Shown here piece by piece: positions 52,236 through 62,999 of a stretch of 64,000 nt of DNA (its first letter is position 1; the number at the start of each line of letters is the position of its first letter). The notes beneath the pieces are model-generated. The model had not been told where the DNA came from. It did not search any database and saw nothing but the letters and a program-made list of their open reading frames with translations. Source of the stretch: Patella vulgata. Its lineage: Eukaryota; Mollusca; Gastropoda; Patellidae. The translations under genes and the position numbers were made by a program. Where the stretch lies: positions 63,932,702 through 63,996,701 of the forward strand of contig NC_065881.2 in NCBI RefSeq assembly GCF_932274485.2, given 5' to 3'.

Positions 52236-53390
52236 TTGGAGACAGACCTCATTTGAAAATATATGCAACTTAATTATGATGTTTATTTGGGAAATTGCAG
52301 ACATATGTTAATTTGTAGGTATCCATAGCGTAGGTTTGGAAATTGAGATTTCGGGCAGATATTCACAGTTTGCAATACTGATTTGTGTCTTTTATTGGGT
52401 TTTTTTTTTATTAATAATTAAGTTACGGTTTCATCATCGTTTCGTTTCAATTTGATGTTTAACATCCAGCTACGAATGTCCACATGACAATTTCCCATGT
52501 CAGAGCACCATGGTTCCGAGGAACAAAACAAGTCGAATATCTGATAATTGCACACATTGATATTTCTTACCGGCTGATCAAGTGGTAAGATATACATGAG
52601 AAAGAATACGGCCCGCCAGTACTTAATAATATAGGATAAGAAAGATATATTGTATTGTTTGTGATCTGTTATTAATGGTACGATTTGATCCACTGTAATA
52701 TAGCAGCACCTACATCTGTAACTGTTTTGTTTTAAAGCACATAAATGGGGTTTGTTCAAGTGCAGCCTATAGGCTCGATTGGGGCGGGTGTGCCTTATAG
52801 GCGGGATTTTTTTTTCTTAAAAATTCGACGCCTTCTCCTAATTCACTTTATGGTTTCAAACACTGTATTTACGTTGATTGGGAAGTGCCCATTCCGATTT
52901 GTTGAAGGGCAGAGGGGACGATTCAAATACTTTTCGCACATGTTATCGTCTTTGATACAGGGAAAATGGTGACGGGATTTCATTCCCGGTGCTAACCCTT
53001 TTACAAATAATCGCCCCTTTTCCTATGCGGATTGTTCACCCGTCTGACGTCTTTCTACATAGGTGTCTCTTTGCATTTAGAATAATACAACAGGCATAAT
53101 AAAAATTGACGAAAAGGAATACCTTTGTGACCTAAATGGTTTATTCAAAACTATTTAAAAAAACCCCAACATTTTAGCGTAAAGTAAAATAGTACATTTA
53201 TATTGATTTTAAATGCCCTCTTATATGAATCATATATAAAAGTTAATACATATTTTATGTTCTTCAAAATCAGTATAGTTATAATTTACCAGCGTAACAC
53301 ACATGTACATCAATTCCTTAATATTTACAATACAATGATTAAATTTAAGAAATATTTCTTATTAAAAGTTTACATTGATATAGAATAAGT
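52236..53390. other. Intergenic and 3' flank of the minus-strand gene
   Basis: No gene recognised. On the minus strand an AATAAACC near 53140 could end the transcript of the neighbouring gene. Confidence 0.4.
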
Positions 53391-56291
53391 TTATGTATCT
53401 TTAAAAGTAGTATGTTTATCTAATTCTGTGTTTAAATCTAATATGGGAGGTAACTTGTTGTATTTACCAATATACGGACGTTTTGTCTGTTTTATTGAAG
53501 GTAACTTTGGTTGTTTAATTGTTGATAATGTTGGTACTGAATTCAGTAGATTTGGTAGAACAGGAATTTTCATTTTGTTAACAATCTTGTATATTTTACT
53601 GTTGTCTCCAGCTGTGATAGATTTAATCTTAGGCAGAGTAGACTTTCCAGACTTGATCTGTGGTAAGTTAGAATTTCCAGACTTGATATTTGGCAAATTT
53701 GAATTTCCAGACTTGATCTTGGGCAAGTTAGAGTTTTCAGACTTGATCTTTGGCAAGGTACAATTAATTTTTCCAGATGGTAGCTTGATCCCTGGGAGGG
53801 TGGAATAAATATTTCCAAACGATGACTTGGTTTTTGGCAGGGTACACCTAGAATGCATTTCTTTATTATTAGTGTGTGTTTTTGGCAGCAGCTTGGCTAC
53901 TCGGACCTGGTTCTTCTTTTCTGTGATTGATAAAGTAGGTACATTAATGGTGTTAGATTTTGTGAATTTGAGTTTTTTCTTGCTGGAAGCATCATCATTG
54001 TTTATAGATTGATCTGAAGAATACATTCTTGGCTTTGTGGTTTTGTTTTCTGTATGTAGATCAGACGGAACTCGTCCAATAGCAGGCAATTTTTGATATT
54101 TCCCGAGACTATCTTGATAGCAGAATGATTCTTCTGTTCTTGAATTGTCACGAATCGTATATTTACTAAGAAAAGATGACGCATCTTCTTCTCTATTTTC
54201 AATCAGGTAGTCAATCATCTCTATTTCTGCTAAAATTCTTTCAATATCATTGGCAGGCGGAGTCTTGGGGTTAACATGATGTCTGAGATCTTCGCCCTGA
54301 TTAATTTCGTTTCCTCCATTTTCAATAATCTGGAAAACTGCCCCTCTTTTCTCATTTATACATGATCTTTCAGTTCCAGTGGTTTCCTTCTCTATGGTAA
54401 TCATTGAAGCACTGGATGAACTCGCTGATATAACCGATCGTTCTATGGGTGAATGACCTGTATGTAAAGAAGTACATGTATTGCCATTTGAAAACCCTCT
54501 GTTCTCTTGAACTAGACCAGATACGGTCTTTATTTCCGTTCCTTCTTCGGGAACCTTGGTTTTGTAAACATCTAATTCCTTTTTAAGAAGATCAGGTTTC
54601 AATATTTTACAGGTTGAATATCCATCCATATAAGATGAATACATACTTAATCCTGCATCGCATGTAATCTTTTCTTCCTTTCTCGCCATGAATTTTGGAG
54701 TTTCGACTTTGTCATTACTGTTATCAATCATATTCTTACCAATGGTATTAGCTCCCTCTTCTTTGTCCATTCTGTTACACCCCCTTATCTTGTTCATCGC
54801 TTCATCCATTTCCTTCCTGTCTCCTGTTTTACATTCATCACCATCTTCCAAGTTTAGATTGCCTTTAATCAAGGTTCTGTCTTTATGATCATCTGGACTG
54901 GGTTGTGTGATGCGTTCAAGTCGTTTATCCACTAAAGCTTTAACCAAGGGATCAACAACTAATGGACCGTCGTCTTGTATCCTCTTTCCGTAATGATATC
55001 GCACCCGTTTCTCGCTCTTTGTAGGTTGTACAACGCCATTCCCTCCTTTATACTTGGAACTTTCGTACAGCTTTCTATAGAAGTCTAATCCTTCGTCAGA
55101 TCTTTCTACGCTGTCTTGCAGAATCATAATCCTATTCTTGCAATCGTCGTTGTCAGAATGTAGACGATCGATGTACCTATAATAGAAATAAGGTATATAT
55201 TAATTTATCAAAGTAAGTAGTGTGTGTATCAAAGTGTCAAACTGGAGTCTTGTTACAAACTTAGATGTATATTAAGTTATTATGTATATTACAAACTTGT
55301 TTTGTTTAGGAAAAAGTGAGAAAAAAAAATGATTTACTTGTTAAGATCTTGAACTTCTTGCCGTAGATCAGCAATAATAGCTGAATCGGATTCAGCTTTG
55401 TGTGTTCTGACATCTTCTTCACCACCCACTAATGATGTACCTGAGAAATTAAAAGTTGATATAATATACAGAGCTGTATGGTTATACACCTTACAGGTTA
55501 ACTATAATATAAACAATATTTGTTTCAGATTATGCTAACGAACATTATGCTATCGAACATAAGATGTTTTGGAACGATGGTTTTTTTTAAATATTATATT
55601 GTTTATTTTCTATCAGAAACTAACCTGAATCATGGTTTAATTTATTCTTTGGTTCCAGTGTAGTTTGGGTGTTTCCTCCATTTTCTTCAGACCGGAAACT
55701 TGATTCAGATATATTTACAGATTCTACATCAGAATCGAACTCAGACGTGGATTCTGAATACGATTTTTCCCAAAATGGTTCTCCGGGAATTGGTTCAGGG
55801 AGACCTGCAATTCAGAAATAAAACATATTACACACAAAAAAAAAAGAAAAAAAAAAGAAGATAATTATGTGAGAGGATTATTATGACATATTTGTAAAAT
55901 ATAACTTGTCTACTTCGTAGGATCGAAACCACGACAGGAAGAAGACCCCCGGCGCATACTGTAGGCCACTAGCTACACCCCCTTATAATAGAGTAAGAAA
56001 TGTACCAGTGATTGTTCTAGGAGATGGATATGGAGCGTCTTCGTCATCTTCTCCTAGAGATACCATAGCTCGATGTCCTTCTAATACTTTCTTCTTAAAA
56101 CCATGGAACCAATCCATTCTGTAATATAACAACACACAAATATAGAATCCCTTTTAACGTTATAAAAGAAACTAACGCTTGAACGGATAAAATTTACGGT
56201 CGCCTTCATTAATATGTAGAAAAAAACCTAAATAATATAATACACAATTTACAGAAAAAGGAAAACGTCTATTCACTTACCTTGAATCCAT
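53391..56291 (-). CDS. Unrecognised coiled-coil and repeat protein, five exons
   Basis: Five coding exons join in frame to 730 residues: 56281-56291 (only 11 nt, MDSR), 56006-56118, 55625-55804, 55338-55440, 53391-55176. I do not recognise the family. Visible parts: N-terminal MDWFHGFKKKVLEGHRAMVS; Ser/Glu-rich 45-100; a probable short coiled coil about 120-175 (IIADLRQEVQDLNKYIDRLH, then CKNRIMILQDSVERSDEGLD); a basic VRYHYGKRIQDDGP segment; a long polar middle; and about six LPKIKS-GNSN type repeats near 588-655, followed by VPTLSTIKQPKLPSIKQTKR. No signal peptide or membrane segment. Repeated LPxIK motifs could be linear binding motifs, but this is speculation. All junctions have GT/AG and the long last exon is open, so a real gene is very likely. 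Confidence 0.8.
53620..53830 (-). repeat. Coding tandem repeat, LPKIKS-xNSN type
   Basis: Imperfect 33-bp units on the gene strand (AACTTGCCCAAGATCAAGTC type) encode LP[KNQ]IKSGNSN modules in the last exon of the preceding gene. Codon-level similarity between units shows recent tandem duplication. Confidence 0.8.
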
Positions 56292-57001
56292 AGTTGTTGC
56301 AAAGAAGTAAAAATCTTTGAATAATAACAATTTTAACACAGAAATAGCATAAACGCGCCTTCCTGATTCTGAAACTTATAAAGTTGTGATAAAACAATAG
56401 AAATAACGTCATTATCTCGTAATTTTAATTGTGACGTCATAATAGTCAAACTTTTAACTCAGTATCAATTATTTAATGTTTTTGAAAATGTATGCCTTAA
56501 AATTAAAGATGCATTGTGTTAGAGATACATTATACTTATAGCCGCGATTGTCAAATACCTTTGAAACGATAATAAATAATCTATACTTCATCCTGCCAGA
56601 ACTTCAAACACTTATAACTTCGCTCGGAATAAAGTAATTTCAAAGAAATTTTTAATATATTCATTTTTATTTATCTATTTTGAAAGTATTATAGCCAAAA
56701 CAGGCAGCTCTATAAATCATACACAACTCACCTTTATTTTAAACAACAATGTTTTTATTTGATACCTATGTTGATTATTCTATGGTATACCTGTCCGGTA
56801 TGGGCTACCATAAATCGCGAGACATTGAAAGATTGTATCTAACATTTTGAAAAAAAAAACCCCAAAACAAACAAAACACCCCCCCCCCCCAAAAAAAAAC
56901 CCCAAAAAATGACCCCCCCCCCAAAAAAAAATGAACAAAAAACGTCTATCCTTCGGCTAAATCTTTTCAGCTTGGAATCAAAAGATAGCCTTGTAGGGCC
57001 A
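56292..57001. other. 5' flank of the unrecognised gene; MITE relic and low complexity
   Basis: Holds a decayed family M relative (about 56505-56735: AGATACATTATACTTATAGC, then AACTTCGCTCGGAATAAAG) and an A/C low-complexity run (56848-56940). Confidence 0.5.
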
Positions 57002-58165
57002 TACTATATACCGGAAAACACCGGAAAACAACCGGAAAACACCATTTTATACTGAATACCGGAAAACACTAAATACCGGAAAACATCCTAAATACCGGAA
57101 ACACCCTAAATAGGTAACCCGGAGCCCGGTCCTCTGTGTGCGGTTCCCCCCCGAGAACCTCAGGCAACCAATTTGTTTTATGTACTACTATCGTAATAAA
57201 ACATTACTATGTTAACCACTTCCTGGTGGCTGAAGACTTACACCGAATCCGTATTCGGAAAAAAATGTCCCCGAGAAAATGTTTTTTCCGACAATCGATA
57301 TTCGAGATGTCTTCTGTTGCACAAATTATGCTGCACTGTGTAAGAACTTGCATCCTTTGATCTGAAGATTGTAGATGGAAAAGTATCATTTGCACTATTT
57401 CAAAGTAAACCTGCATTGTCGTATATTATCCTGTAATTTGTGATTAATGACAATGACTGTGGAAATAATATGGTTTGAGGAACGGAAGATTTATGTTCGT
57501 CACGTGACTGGACAATTCACCCCCGTCCCACCCTGACGATGATCCCTTCCGGAGCGGCGCGGCGCGGCGGGCCCTGTAAAAAAAATCTCGGGCACAGTTT
57601 ACTCTTCTAAGTTTTCCGGTAGCTATTTAGTAACCCGGAGTTTGGTCCTCGTGTGTGGTTTTGGACCAGGTGAGCGCTGATGAAATAAGTTCATTAACAT
57701 ACAAGCGAGCGATCGCCTACGGTCAAAGAAAAATTTCTTTTCAGATTTTTTTAAAACAATTTCTTCTCCCAAATTTCTCTCAAAAAAAATTCAAATTTTT
57801 TTTCCAGTATTTTTCTCTGTAAAGTTATTTTCTACCGAATGTTTTTTTGTAAAACCAATTTTTCGGAAAAAATCGAATTTTTTTCGTCAAAAAATTTTGG
57901 AGAAAAAAAAATCGGAATTTTTTTTTGGGGGGTGGGGGGGGGGGGGCTATTTGTAAAACGAACATCGTAATGAGCTTGACCTTCCTCCATCCGCGCTCCC
58001 TTGGTCCAAAACCGCACACAGAGGACCAGGCTCCGGGTTACCCATTTAGGGTGTTTTCCGGTATTTAGGGTGTTTTCCGGTATTCAGTTTTTTTCCGGTG
58101 TTTTCCGGTATTCAGTATAAAAATGGTGTTTTCCGGTTGTTTTCCGGTGTTTCCGGTATATAGTA
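57002..58165. mobile_element. Foldback element with ~150-bp ACCGGAAAACA-rich inverted ends
   Basis: The left arm 57002-57146 and right arm 58010-58165 are inverted copies. Both begin TACTATATACCGG (right arm read in reverse: TACTATATACCGGAAAC), continue with several ACCGGAAAACA units spaced by TATACTGAATA or CCCTAAAT, and finish GTAACCCGGAGC then GGTCCTCTGTGTGCGG. A third partial copy lies inside at about 57610-57670 in the left-arm orientation. The centre has no long coding frame. A target duplication could not be identified. Likely a non-autonomous foldback DNA element. Confidence 0.8.
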
Positions 58166-59639
58166 CTGCCGGCCTTGGAGGCTAATTATAACTCAGGTTA
58201 AAAGATGGAAATGGGGTTTGAATTTTGCCTTCACAGCAGCGTTTCTGTCTACTCTTCGCTGAATTTCAACCTTCAATGGTTGTACACCTCAGTGTTCAGT
58301 CTCATCCCAAGCAATAGACATAGTTACTTGCCAGGGGCGGGTCCAGAGGGTGGAGGGGGGTCTACCCCCCCCCCCCCTGCTCAGCTACATAATTTTTTTG
58401 TAAATCAACACTTTTGAGAAAAGTTTCCATGAAATTGAATCACAATGTCATTTTATTAATTCGTAATAAAAATTGACGTCAAACGCGGTGTTGAATTTCT
58501 CTGTTTAAAAAGCTCAATGTGTATGTATACGCCAACATGATGATAAAGACCATGCGGGAGGGGGGTGCATTGTCTCAGGAACCTGGCAAAGCCCCTCCTG
58601 CAAAAATTCCTGGATCCGCCCCTGCTTGCATGACGGACTGTTATGCAACACTGCATCAAGGGCAACCCAAAAGCTTAGGTTAAGAAAATTACAGTGTTGG
58701 TCGAGATCTCGAGAAAATTTACACAGGATGTCAAGATCTCGACAATATTAAATTGAGATCTCGAGAAAACTACCAGGTGATCATGGGATTTCGAGAAAGG
58801 ATCACGGGATCTCGCCATAATCAGCAGCTTATCCCAAAGGAAATCTCGGATGTCAAATCTCTATCATGTAGTCTTAATGCTTCACACCGAATTTGAAAAA
58901 AAAAACAATCTACTGAAAACCGTAGCTTCTATCGCGTTTTTGAAAAAGGGTGGTTAACTCCCGAGTGGAACGCTGAGTATCGATAAATTTCATCCTTTAT
59001 AACCTCAATGATTCACACCAAATATAAAAAACATAAATCCATCAAAAGCTGTATCCTATATCGTGTTAACCAGGGGTAGGTGTAACCAAGGAGCACAAGT
59101 TAGTGGAATGTTTAATATCAATAATTTTATTCCCCTCTTGACTCCAATGATTTAGACCCTTGCCATAAATACAATAATTCACACCAAATTCTAAAAGCTA
59201 TAGCCAAGTAATCTCATGGAATTAACATTGACGTCAATAGGGGAGCATTACTAATCGGCCACGAGTTTTATCCCTTTATTTCGAAATCTTGCTGGAAGTT
59301 AATTGGCAGCAGTTATCAACTCACCTTTCTGAAATATATGTTTCTGGTCTATCCTAGAACCCCCCCCCCCCATTAATTCCCATCATTCCCCTTGGTTGTG
59401 AAATCTTTCCGATTTTCATATTAATCCATGTTACTAAATCTATGTTTTGATTATGAATTTTGTGACAACTTAGCTGTTGTTGGATGTACGTCCCATTGCT
59501 TATCACAAAGATAACCCCAACCCCCTGTAAGTGCATAATTATTTACCCTTTATAATGCAACAATATACCTCTCGGTATATGGCAATCTATATTTATAATG
59601 GGTATTACGAAGACAACCCCAACCCCCTGTAAGTACACC
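58166..59639. other. Intergenic, no gene seen
   Basis: Nothing coding recognised. AGATCTCGAGAAAA-like phrases recur between 58700 and 58830, and poly-C runs occur near 58366 and 59360. A phrase AACCCCAACCCCCTGTAAGT at 59513 recurs at 59614. Confidence 0.45.
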
Positions 59640-61141
59640 ACTATTATTTACCGTATCTTGCCGTCGACCCGTCCGTCTGTCTCTCGTTCCGTCCGTCTGT
59701 TCGTCGGCCTTTCCGTCCGTCGTCCATAATTTCTTGTGAACACCCTAATACCAAAAGTTATCACCCGATTCTTTTAAAATTGATACATGTTGTTTAAATT
59801 TGTGAGATCAAAAAATCCTATTTAATTTCAATAATTTCCGTTAATTACGTTAATTGACCCTTGTTTCAATTTGTTGCACCGTGAAAGCTTTAATATCAAA
59901 AATTATCGGTCGATCTGTATGAAATTTATATGTGTCATTTGAATTGGTAAAAAGAAGAATTTCAATTTGTTGAACCTTGTGAACGCTCTAACGGCAAAAG
60001 TTATCACCCGATCTTTGTGAAATTTATATACATTATTTAAATTAGTAAAACGAAGAAATTTATTGAGTTTCAGCAATTTCCGTTTATTACGTTTAAAGTT
60101 ATTGACTATGTTTAACTTTGTTGACCTTGTGAAAGTTCTAACGCCAATAGTTCTAATTCCATCTGTATGAAATTTATATGCATCATTTAGATTAGTGAAA
60201 TGACGAAGCCTGTTGAATTTCAGCAATTTACAATAATTACTTCTAGAGTTATGGCTCTTGTTTCACTTTGTTCAACCTTGTTAATGCTCGATTGATCAAA
60301 GTTATCATCCGATATGTATGCAATTTGTATGCATCATTTGAAATTGTAAAACGGAGGTCTATTGAATTGCAACAATTTCCGTAAATTACGTCTACAGTTA
60401 TGGCCCTTGTTTTACTTTGTGAACCATGTGAACGTTCGAATGACAAAAGTTATCTAATCTGAAATTTATATGCATTATTTTAATTAGTAAAACGAAAAAG
60501 CCTGTCAAATTTCTCCAATTTCTGTAAATTACTTCCAGAGTTAAGACCATTGTTTCAGTTTGTAGAACCTTGTGAACCCTCAAACAAAAAAAAAAAATAT
60601 AATATGATCTGAATGAAATTGTCTTGTAAATGCCCCCCCCCCCCCCAATTACTTACAAATGAATATAAATATGCGACAACCCTTGTCGACCGCCCGGGGG
60701 ATCACGGTGGCTAAGTGAGTAAGGCGCTGGCTCGCTAGCCTGGAGGTCGGGTGTTCGATCCCTGCATTGGCCGAGAAAGTTCATCCAGATTTTCCGGCGT
60801 GGTTCCCCCTTGTCAGTGATGCAGGACGGAGGGCCTGAAAAGGACAGCTGTCTAGCCATTCGGATGAGACGAAAAACCGAGGTCCCGTGTACACATTGGC
60901 GTGAACGTAAAAGATCCCTTGACAGTTGGAATTCGATATAAGAGTAAGCCGTAGTGCCGCTGTCCGGGCAAAATTACCCTCATAGCACACTGTATGGCGT
61001 ATGCCCGTCTTCATTAGCCCAGTTCGGAGCAAAACAGTAGGACGTTAAACCCCATTTCATTTCATTTCATTTCATTTTGTCGACCGCCCGGACGATTTAG
61101 CTGCAATGGGCGCATGTTTCATTGTTTGGCAACCTATCTTT
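59640..61141 (+). mobile_element. Satellite-core element interrupted by a SINE
   Basis: Left part has a CCGTCCGTCTGTC stretch (59660-59730) and then about five units of roughly 180 bp with AAGTTATCACCCGATC, GAAATTTATATGCATCATTT, TTTCAGCAATTTCCGT and GAGTTATGGCYCTTG. The right end TGGGCGCATGTTTC then GGCAACCTATCTTT matches the right end of 45888-46572. A complete SINE-A (60698-61076) splits it near the right end. No protein-coding frame. Confidence 0.7.
60698..61076 (+). mobile_element. SINE-A, full-length reference copy with 15-bp target duplication
   Basis: 379 bp. The tRNA-like head has an A-box-like GTGGCTAAGTGAGTAAGG and a B box GGTCGGGTGTTCGATCCC, followed by a body that ends GTTAAACCCC and a tail of (ATTTC)n. 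Perfect 15-bp target duplication TTGTCGACCGCCCGG at 60683-60697 and 61077-61091. The intact ends, clean duplication and intact RNA polymerase III promoter boxes mark it as young. The tail-type 3' end implies mobilisation by a partner LINE, not present in this window. Confidence 0.93.
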
Positions 61142-61220
61142 ATTAATGCAACAATATATCCCAAGTTGAGGCTAAGGCTCGTTTTATTTTATCCACATAC
61201 CCAAAGTACAGCTTCAGACT

Positions 61221-61284
61221 ATCCGTAGGCGCCAGCGTGCTCATCATACATATTATTATAATGAGCACGCTGGCGCCTACGGAT
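61221..61284. repeat. Perfect 24-bp-arm hairpin with 16-nt loop
   Basis: The arm ATCCGTAGGCGCCAGCGTGC-TCAT (61221-61244) recurs exactly inverted at 61261-61284 around an AT-rich 16-base loop. The arms are GC-rich (about 58%) in AT-rich surroundings. No coding sequence or element was recognised around it. Confidence 0.95.
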
Positions 61285-61478
61285 TTCTTGGAAACAGGTA
61301 TATTGTAAACATTTGAATTAATAATCATGGTATACATAATCCAAAATTTAAAAGCACAAATTGTGCGCTTACCAATTATGTCATGTAGTTTGTATATAAA
61401 GATTATATGTATAATTAAATGTAAATATACCAGGTCCAAAAAGTCCTCTGATTGAGTATTTACTCGCAACTCGTCAAA

Positions 61479-61642
61479 TGTTAAAGATGTAAGTTTCCAT
61501 AAAGCATTTAAGCATTTAATATGTTGAAAATTTTAGTCAAATTACTTTATTCTGAGCAAATGTTAAAGATGTAAGTTTCGATAAAGCATTTAAGCATTTA
61601 ATATGTTAAAAATTTTAGTCAAATTACTTTATTCTGAGCAAA
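61479..61642. repeat. Tandem duplication ~81 bp x2
   Basis: Two near-identical copies sharing TGTTAAAGATGTAAGTTTC, AAAGCATTTAAGCATTTAAT and TTTTAGTCAAATTACTTTAT. It appears to be part of an old family M-like MITE whose other end, GCATAATGCATCTTTAA, lies near 63090. Confidence 0.8.
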
Positions 61643-61854
61643 GTTATGAATGTTTTAAGTTTTGACAAGAAATAGCTGATGGCGAGCCACCCACTGATCA
61701 TATTCTCGATGGCCAAGTCCATTTGCAATGATGATAAAAGAAATCTCGATTGTCAGTCCTTTTACCAGCAGTCTCTGGCCAATATTGGCGTTTAGCCTAG
61801 ATATGGCTGGATTGTCTAATCTACGCAAAATCTAAACCACCCCATAGACTAGAG

Positions 61855-62999
61855 CCTGGGTTTCCAACCTTGGAGTCGCGGAGTACTTTTCGTGGAGTCG
61901 CGGTGGAATATTCTCAAACTTTTGAATAAATGCTATGTTTTCATGAAAGGCATATACGAGGACTGGCTAAAAATTTCTGAGTCTGAAAAGGATAGATCGA
62001 TTGGGTTGAAACAAACTTTTGCCACCAACAAGTACAATCATTGAATGAATCTTATACATAAGAACTGCAACAGTAGTGTTATTATTGTCTTCGCACAAGA
62101 TCATCTTGTGAACCTTCCCATTAATATCACCAGAAATGGACAAACTGGCAGGTACCTACAACTGAACGGACTATCCCCAACACAAATACAAGCCGACACG
62201 GTCTCCAATTTAGGGCATTTAAGCGTGACAGAGAGAGAGCCTTGACAATGACCCGCGTCCTCGAAGGCCATCAACGGCAACCATTCAATAAAGCATTACC
62301 TGGGTGCATGACATGGTGATGGCTGATCGACGATTGATCACTCGACATATTGCCAGTGTTGTGGGCATCTCTCATGAGAGGGTTCTGCACATTATCGCCA
62401 ACTTGTTAAGGTATTACAAAAGTTTCTGCAAGATAGTCTTTAGATGGGCGCCAAACCCCTTGACAGCGAATCAAAAACATGTCAGCTTTCTGACATTCTG
62501 TGACAATCTGCGCCGTTTTGAAGCAGATCCTGATGATATGTGTCGCCAGAATTGTAACCATGGATGAGACCTGTTTCAAACAAGGAACTAGCCGGTCGCC
62601 ATTTTCCTAGTAATGATGACGCCATGTCAGCTGCGAACGTCTTTTATAGGGTGGCTGAGGATATTCTTCTTGATCGGCATCCAAGCCTCGCAACATCGTT
62701 GGCAAAAATCTGTACACCTCGAAGGGGACTATACATGTAGGAAAAAAAAGGAACTATCGAATTTGTACAGGTCTTTAACAGATAGGGCTGGAACTTATCG
62801 ACCAACCCTCGTAAATCTCTGATCTATACACACCTTGCCACATTGCCAATCGTGTTTCCTCTCTCGCGCTTACGATTTGTTTCCCGGGTCACTCATTACA
62901 ACATTATGATCTCTAAATAATGATATTTCATAGAGGGGTCACGATTAGATGATCGTTTTTGGAATAGGGTCGTAGCAAACAAAAGGTTGGGAACCATTA
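61855..62999. mobile_element. hAT-like MITE interrupted by a mariner
   Basis: The termini CCTGGGTTTCCAACCTT (61855-61871) and, inverted, TAATGGTTCCCAACCTT (right end, 62983-62999) resemble the hAT consensus CAGTGGTTCCCAACC. An 8-bp flank with one mismatch, GACTAGAG (61847) and GTCTAGAG (63000), fits a hAT target duplication. About 285 bp of the element remain around the nested mariner. Confidence 0.7.
61955..62813 (+). mobile_element. mariner-like DNA transposon, decayed, nested
   Basis: Starts TACGAGGACTGGCTAAAA and ends with the partial inverse, CGACCAACCCTCGTA, with TA at the edges. The coding strand shows mariner transposase pieces: DMVMADRRLITRHIASVVGI (62316 on), SHERVLHIIANLL, RWAPNPLTANQKHV, NLRRFEADPDDM, then VTMDET (catalytic Asp), then a jump to HRWQKSVHLEGDYT, the usual C-terminal end. 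Several frame changes and an internal deletion between the DET motif and the C-terminus make it inactive. Confidence 0.85.

Noticed and set aside
60698-60770. tRNA gene suggested by A and B boxes
   Set aside because: It is the head of SINE-A; the same holds for all other tRNA-like heads in the window. No cloverleaf with intact acceptor stem was seen outside SINEs.
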